From Enterobacteriaceae bacterium UBA2655 (GTDB taxonomy: Bacteria > Pseudomonadota > Gammaproteobacteria > Enterobacterales > Enterobacteriaceae), in NCBI GenBank assembly GCA_002359495.1, contig DENB01000046.1, positions 24,966 through 41,631 on the forward strand: a stretch of DNA of 16,666 nucleotides, read 5' to 3'. This document shows, piece by piece, positions 15,356-16,666 of the stretch. Made by a program: the position numbers and the translations under genes. The notes below the pieces were generated by a model. It worked only from the letters and a program-made list of their open reading frames with translations, was not told where the DNA came from and did not search any database. Positions within the stretch are counted from its first letter, which is position 1, and every line of letters starts with the position of its first letter.

Positions 15356-16424
15356 GTCGCCTCCGACGCAGTAAACCGATGACGCCGCGCGGCAGAAGCA
15401 GCGTGACGAGAATAAACATCAGCCCGAGGAAAAAGAGCCAGAATTCAGGAAACGCCACGGTAAACCAGCTTTTGGCGCCGTTGACGATCGCCGCGCCGAG
15501 CAGCGGCCCGATCAGCGTGCCGCGTCCGCCCAGCGCGACCCAGATAGCCGCCTCGATGGAGTTGGTGGGCGACATTTCGCCCGGGTTGATAATCCCTACC
15601 TGCGGCACGTAGAGCGCGCCCGCCAGGCCGCACAGCACCGCTGACAGCGTCCAGACGAACAGCTTGAAGCCTTTCGGATCGTAGCCGCAGAACATCAGGC
15701 GATTTTCCGCGTCGCGCACGGCGGTCAGCACCCGGCCGAACTTGCTGCGCGCCAGGGCGAAACCGATGCCGAGGCTGGCCAACAGCAGCAGCACGGTCGC
15801 GATAAACAGCCCGATGCGCGTGCCGGTGGCGGTGACGCTGAAGCCGAGCAGGGTGGTAAAGCCGGTAAAGCCATTGTTGCCGCCGAAGCCGGTCTCGTTA
15901 CGGAAAAACAGCAGCATGCCGGCATAGGTCAGCGCCTGAGTCATGATGGAAAAATAGACCCCTTTGATCTTCGAGCGGAAGGCGAAGAAGCCGAATATCA
16001 GCGCCAGCAGGCCGGGCGCCAGAATAATCAGGCACAGCGCCCAGGCGAAGTGTTGCGTCCCGGTCCAGAACCACGGCAGTTCGCTCCAGGAGAGAAAGGA
16101 CATAAAGGCGGGCAGCCCTTCGCCCGCCGCCTGGCGCATCAGATACATGCCCATCGCATAGCCGCCGAGGGCGAAAAACAGGCCATGCCCAAGGGAGAGC
16201 AGACCGGCATAGCCCCAGACCAGATCGAGCGCCACCGCCGCTACGGCGTAGCAGAGGATTTTCCCCACCAGCGTCAGCGTATAGGTGGATATCGCCAGCG
16301 GATGATCGGCCGGCAGCAGCGCCAGAAAGGGCAGCAGCAGCAGCGCCAGCGCCATCAGCGCGCCGAGGCCGATCGTCAGGCGCGGCGCTTTGCGCGTCGC
16401 GGTTAAGATTATCGGTTGTGCCAT
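15348..16424 (-). CDS. urtC: Urea ABC transporter permease UrtC
   Basis: UrtC is one of two permease subunits of the urea importer and resembles LivM of branched-chain amino acid transporters. The 358 residues are very hydrophobic, with about ten membrane segments beginning near residue 18. Family segments seen include DLVWGYAGLLSLGHGLFFAL (66-85), RSKFGRVLTAVRDAENR, and GALYVPQVGIINPGEMSP. The arginine-rich tail RRRRHE is cytoplasmic by the positive-inside rule. The ATG shares one base with the urtB stop (TGATG), indicating coupled translation. Confidence 0.95.
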   Translation of the reverse strand: MAQPIILTATRKAPRLTIGLGALMALALLLLPFLALLPADHPLAISTYTLTLVGKILCYAVAAVALDLVWGYAGLLSLGHGLFFALGGYAMGMYLMRQAAGEGLPAFMSFLSWSELPWFWTGTQHFAWALCLIILAPGLLALIFGFFAFRSKIKGVYFSIMTQALTYAGMLLFFRNETGFGGNNGFTGFTTLLGFSVTATGTRIGLFIATVLLLLASLGIGFALARSKFGRVLTAVRDAENRLMFCGYDPKGFKLFVWTLSAVLCGLAGALYVPQVGIINPGEMSPTNSIEAAIWVALGGRGTLIGPLLGAAIVNGAKSWFTVAFPEFWLFFLGLMFILVTLLLPRGVIGLLRRRRHE

Positions 16425-16666
16425 CAGTCGATCACCCTGCCTTTGAAGGCGAACAGCCCCTGCGGACGTTTCTGAATAAACAGCACGATCAGCACGAGGA
16501 TCAGGATTTTGCCCAGCACTGCGCCGATTTGCGGCTCCAGCACCTTATTGAGAATGCCGAGGCCGAAGGCCGCCGCGACCGTGCCCGCCAGCTGACCGAC
16601 GCCGCCCAGCACCACCACGAGGAACGAATCGATAATGTAGCCCTGGCCCAGCTCCGGCCCGACGTT
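16424..16666 (-). CDS. urtB: Urea ABC transporter permease UrtB, partial (C-terminal 80 residues)
   Basis: The minus-strand frame is open to the window edge and encodes the last 80 residues of a UrtB/LivH-type permease. It reads NVGPELGQGYIIDSFLVVVL at the edge, then GGVGQLAGTV and two hydrophobic stretches, ending QKRPQGLFAFKGRVID. Position directly before urtC in the expected urtABCDE order supports UrtB over LivH. The 5' part of the gene and any urtA lie outside the window to the right. Confidence 0.92.
   Translation of the reverse strand, partial: NVGPELGQGYIIDSFLVVVLGGVGQLAGTVAAAFGLGILNKVLEPQIGAVLGKILILVLIVLFIQKRPQGLFAFKGRVID

Noticed and set aside
14645..15382. A 245-codon plus-strand frame over urtD
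   Set aside because: Shadow of urtD, His/Gln/Arg-rich with no family features. The similar frame at 13988-14560 over urtE was rejected for the same reason.
1..16666. CRISPR arrays, insertion sequences, integrases, toxin-antitoxin or phage-defence genes
   Set aside because: None was found on either strand. Apart from the 7455-10200 segment and the dehydrogenase, the genes are conserved housekeeping or transport genes.

Overview
The window looks like the chromosome of a gamma-proteobacterium of the order Enterobacterales. The protein sequences of rsmC, holD, rimI, yjjG, smp, serB, radA, nadR and ettA align, from memory, almost end to end with their E. coli counterparts, and the gene blocks are largely in E. 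coli order. Base composition is high: about 64% GC in a hand-counted stretch of serB. With the urea transporter and the rearranged neighbourhood, this fits a member of the Erwiniaceae (Pantoea/Erwinia/Mixta type) better than Escherichia. That family assignment is an inference.

Layout. (1) 1-207: tandem tRNA-Leu(CAG) genes on the minus strand, one complete and one cut by the window edge, with a sigma70 promoter carrying a GC-rich discriminator. (2) 293-2954: rsmC on the minus strand, diverging from holD-rimI-yjjG on the plus strand, which join 16S rRNA methylation, a DNA polymerase III subunit, a ribosomal protein acetyltransferase and a nucleotidase. (3) 2994-7413: smp (minus), diverging from a serB-radA-nadR run (plus) covering serine synthesis, recombination and NAD metabolism. 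The genes that separate yjjG from smp in E. coli (prfC through the deo operon) are missing here. (4) 7455-10200: an accessory segment between nadR and ettA. It holds a quinone-oxidoreductase-like enzyme divergent from a LysR regulator, then a solitary AT-rich family 25 glycosyltransferase that looks horizontally acquired. (5) 10252-11919: ettA (minus), ended by a strong terminator shared with the glycosyltransferase. (6) 12106-13053: a D-2-hydroxyacid dehydrogenase of unknown substrate (plus). (7) 13055-16666: a minus-strand run urtB (partial), urtC, urtD, urtE, deoR. This is the membrane and ATPase part of a urea ABC transporter, followed by a deoxyribonucleoside-type repressor.

Most of the window is conserved housekeeping sequence, and I found no convincing undescribed multi-gene system. 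The parts most worth a second look are the AT-rich glycosyltransferase islet, the oxidoreductase/LysR pair with an inverted repeat over the regulator's ribosome-binding site, and the placement of deoR behind the urea transporter and back-to-back, with one base between, with the hydroxyacid dehydrogenase. No CRISPR array, insertion sequence, integrase, riboswitch or replication origin was seen. No gene-free stretch exceeds 300 bases; the longest, 11920-12105, holds upstream regions for ettA and the dehydrogenase.
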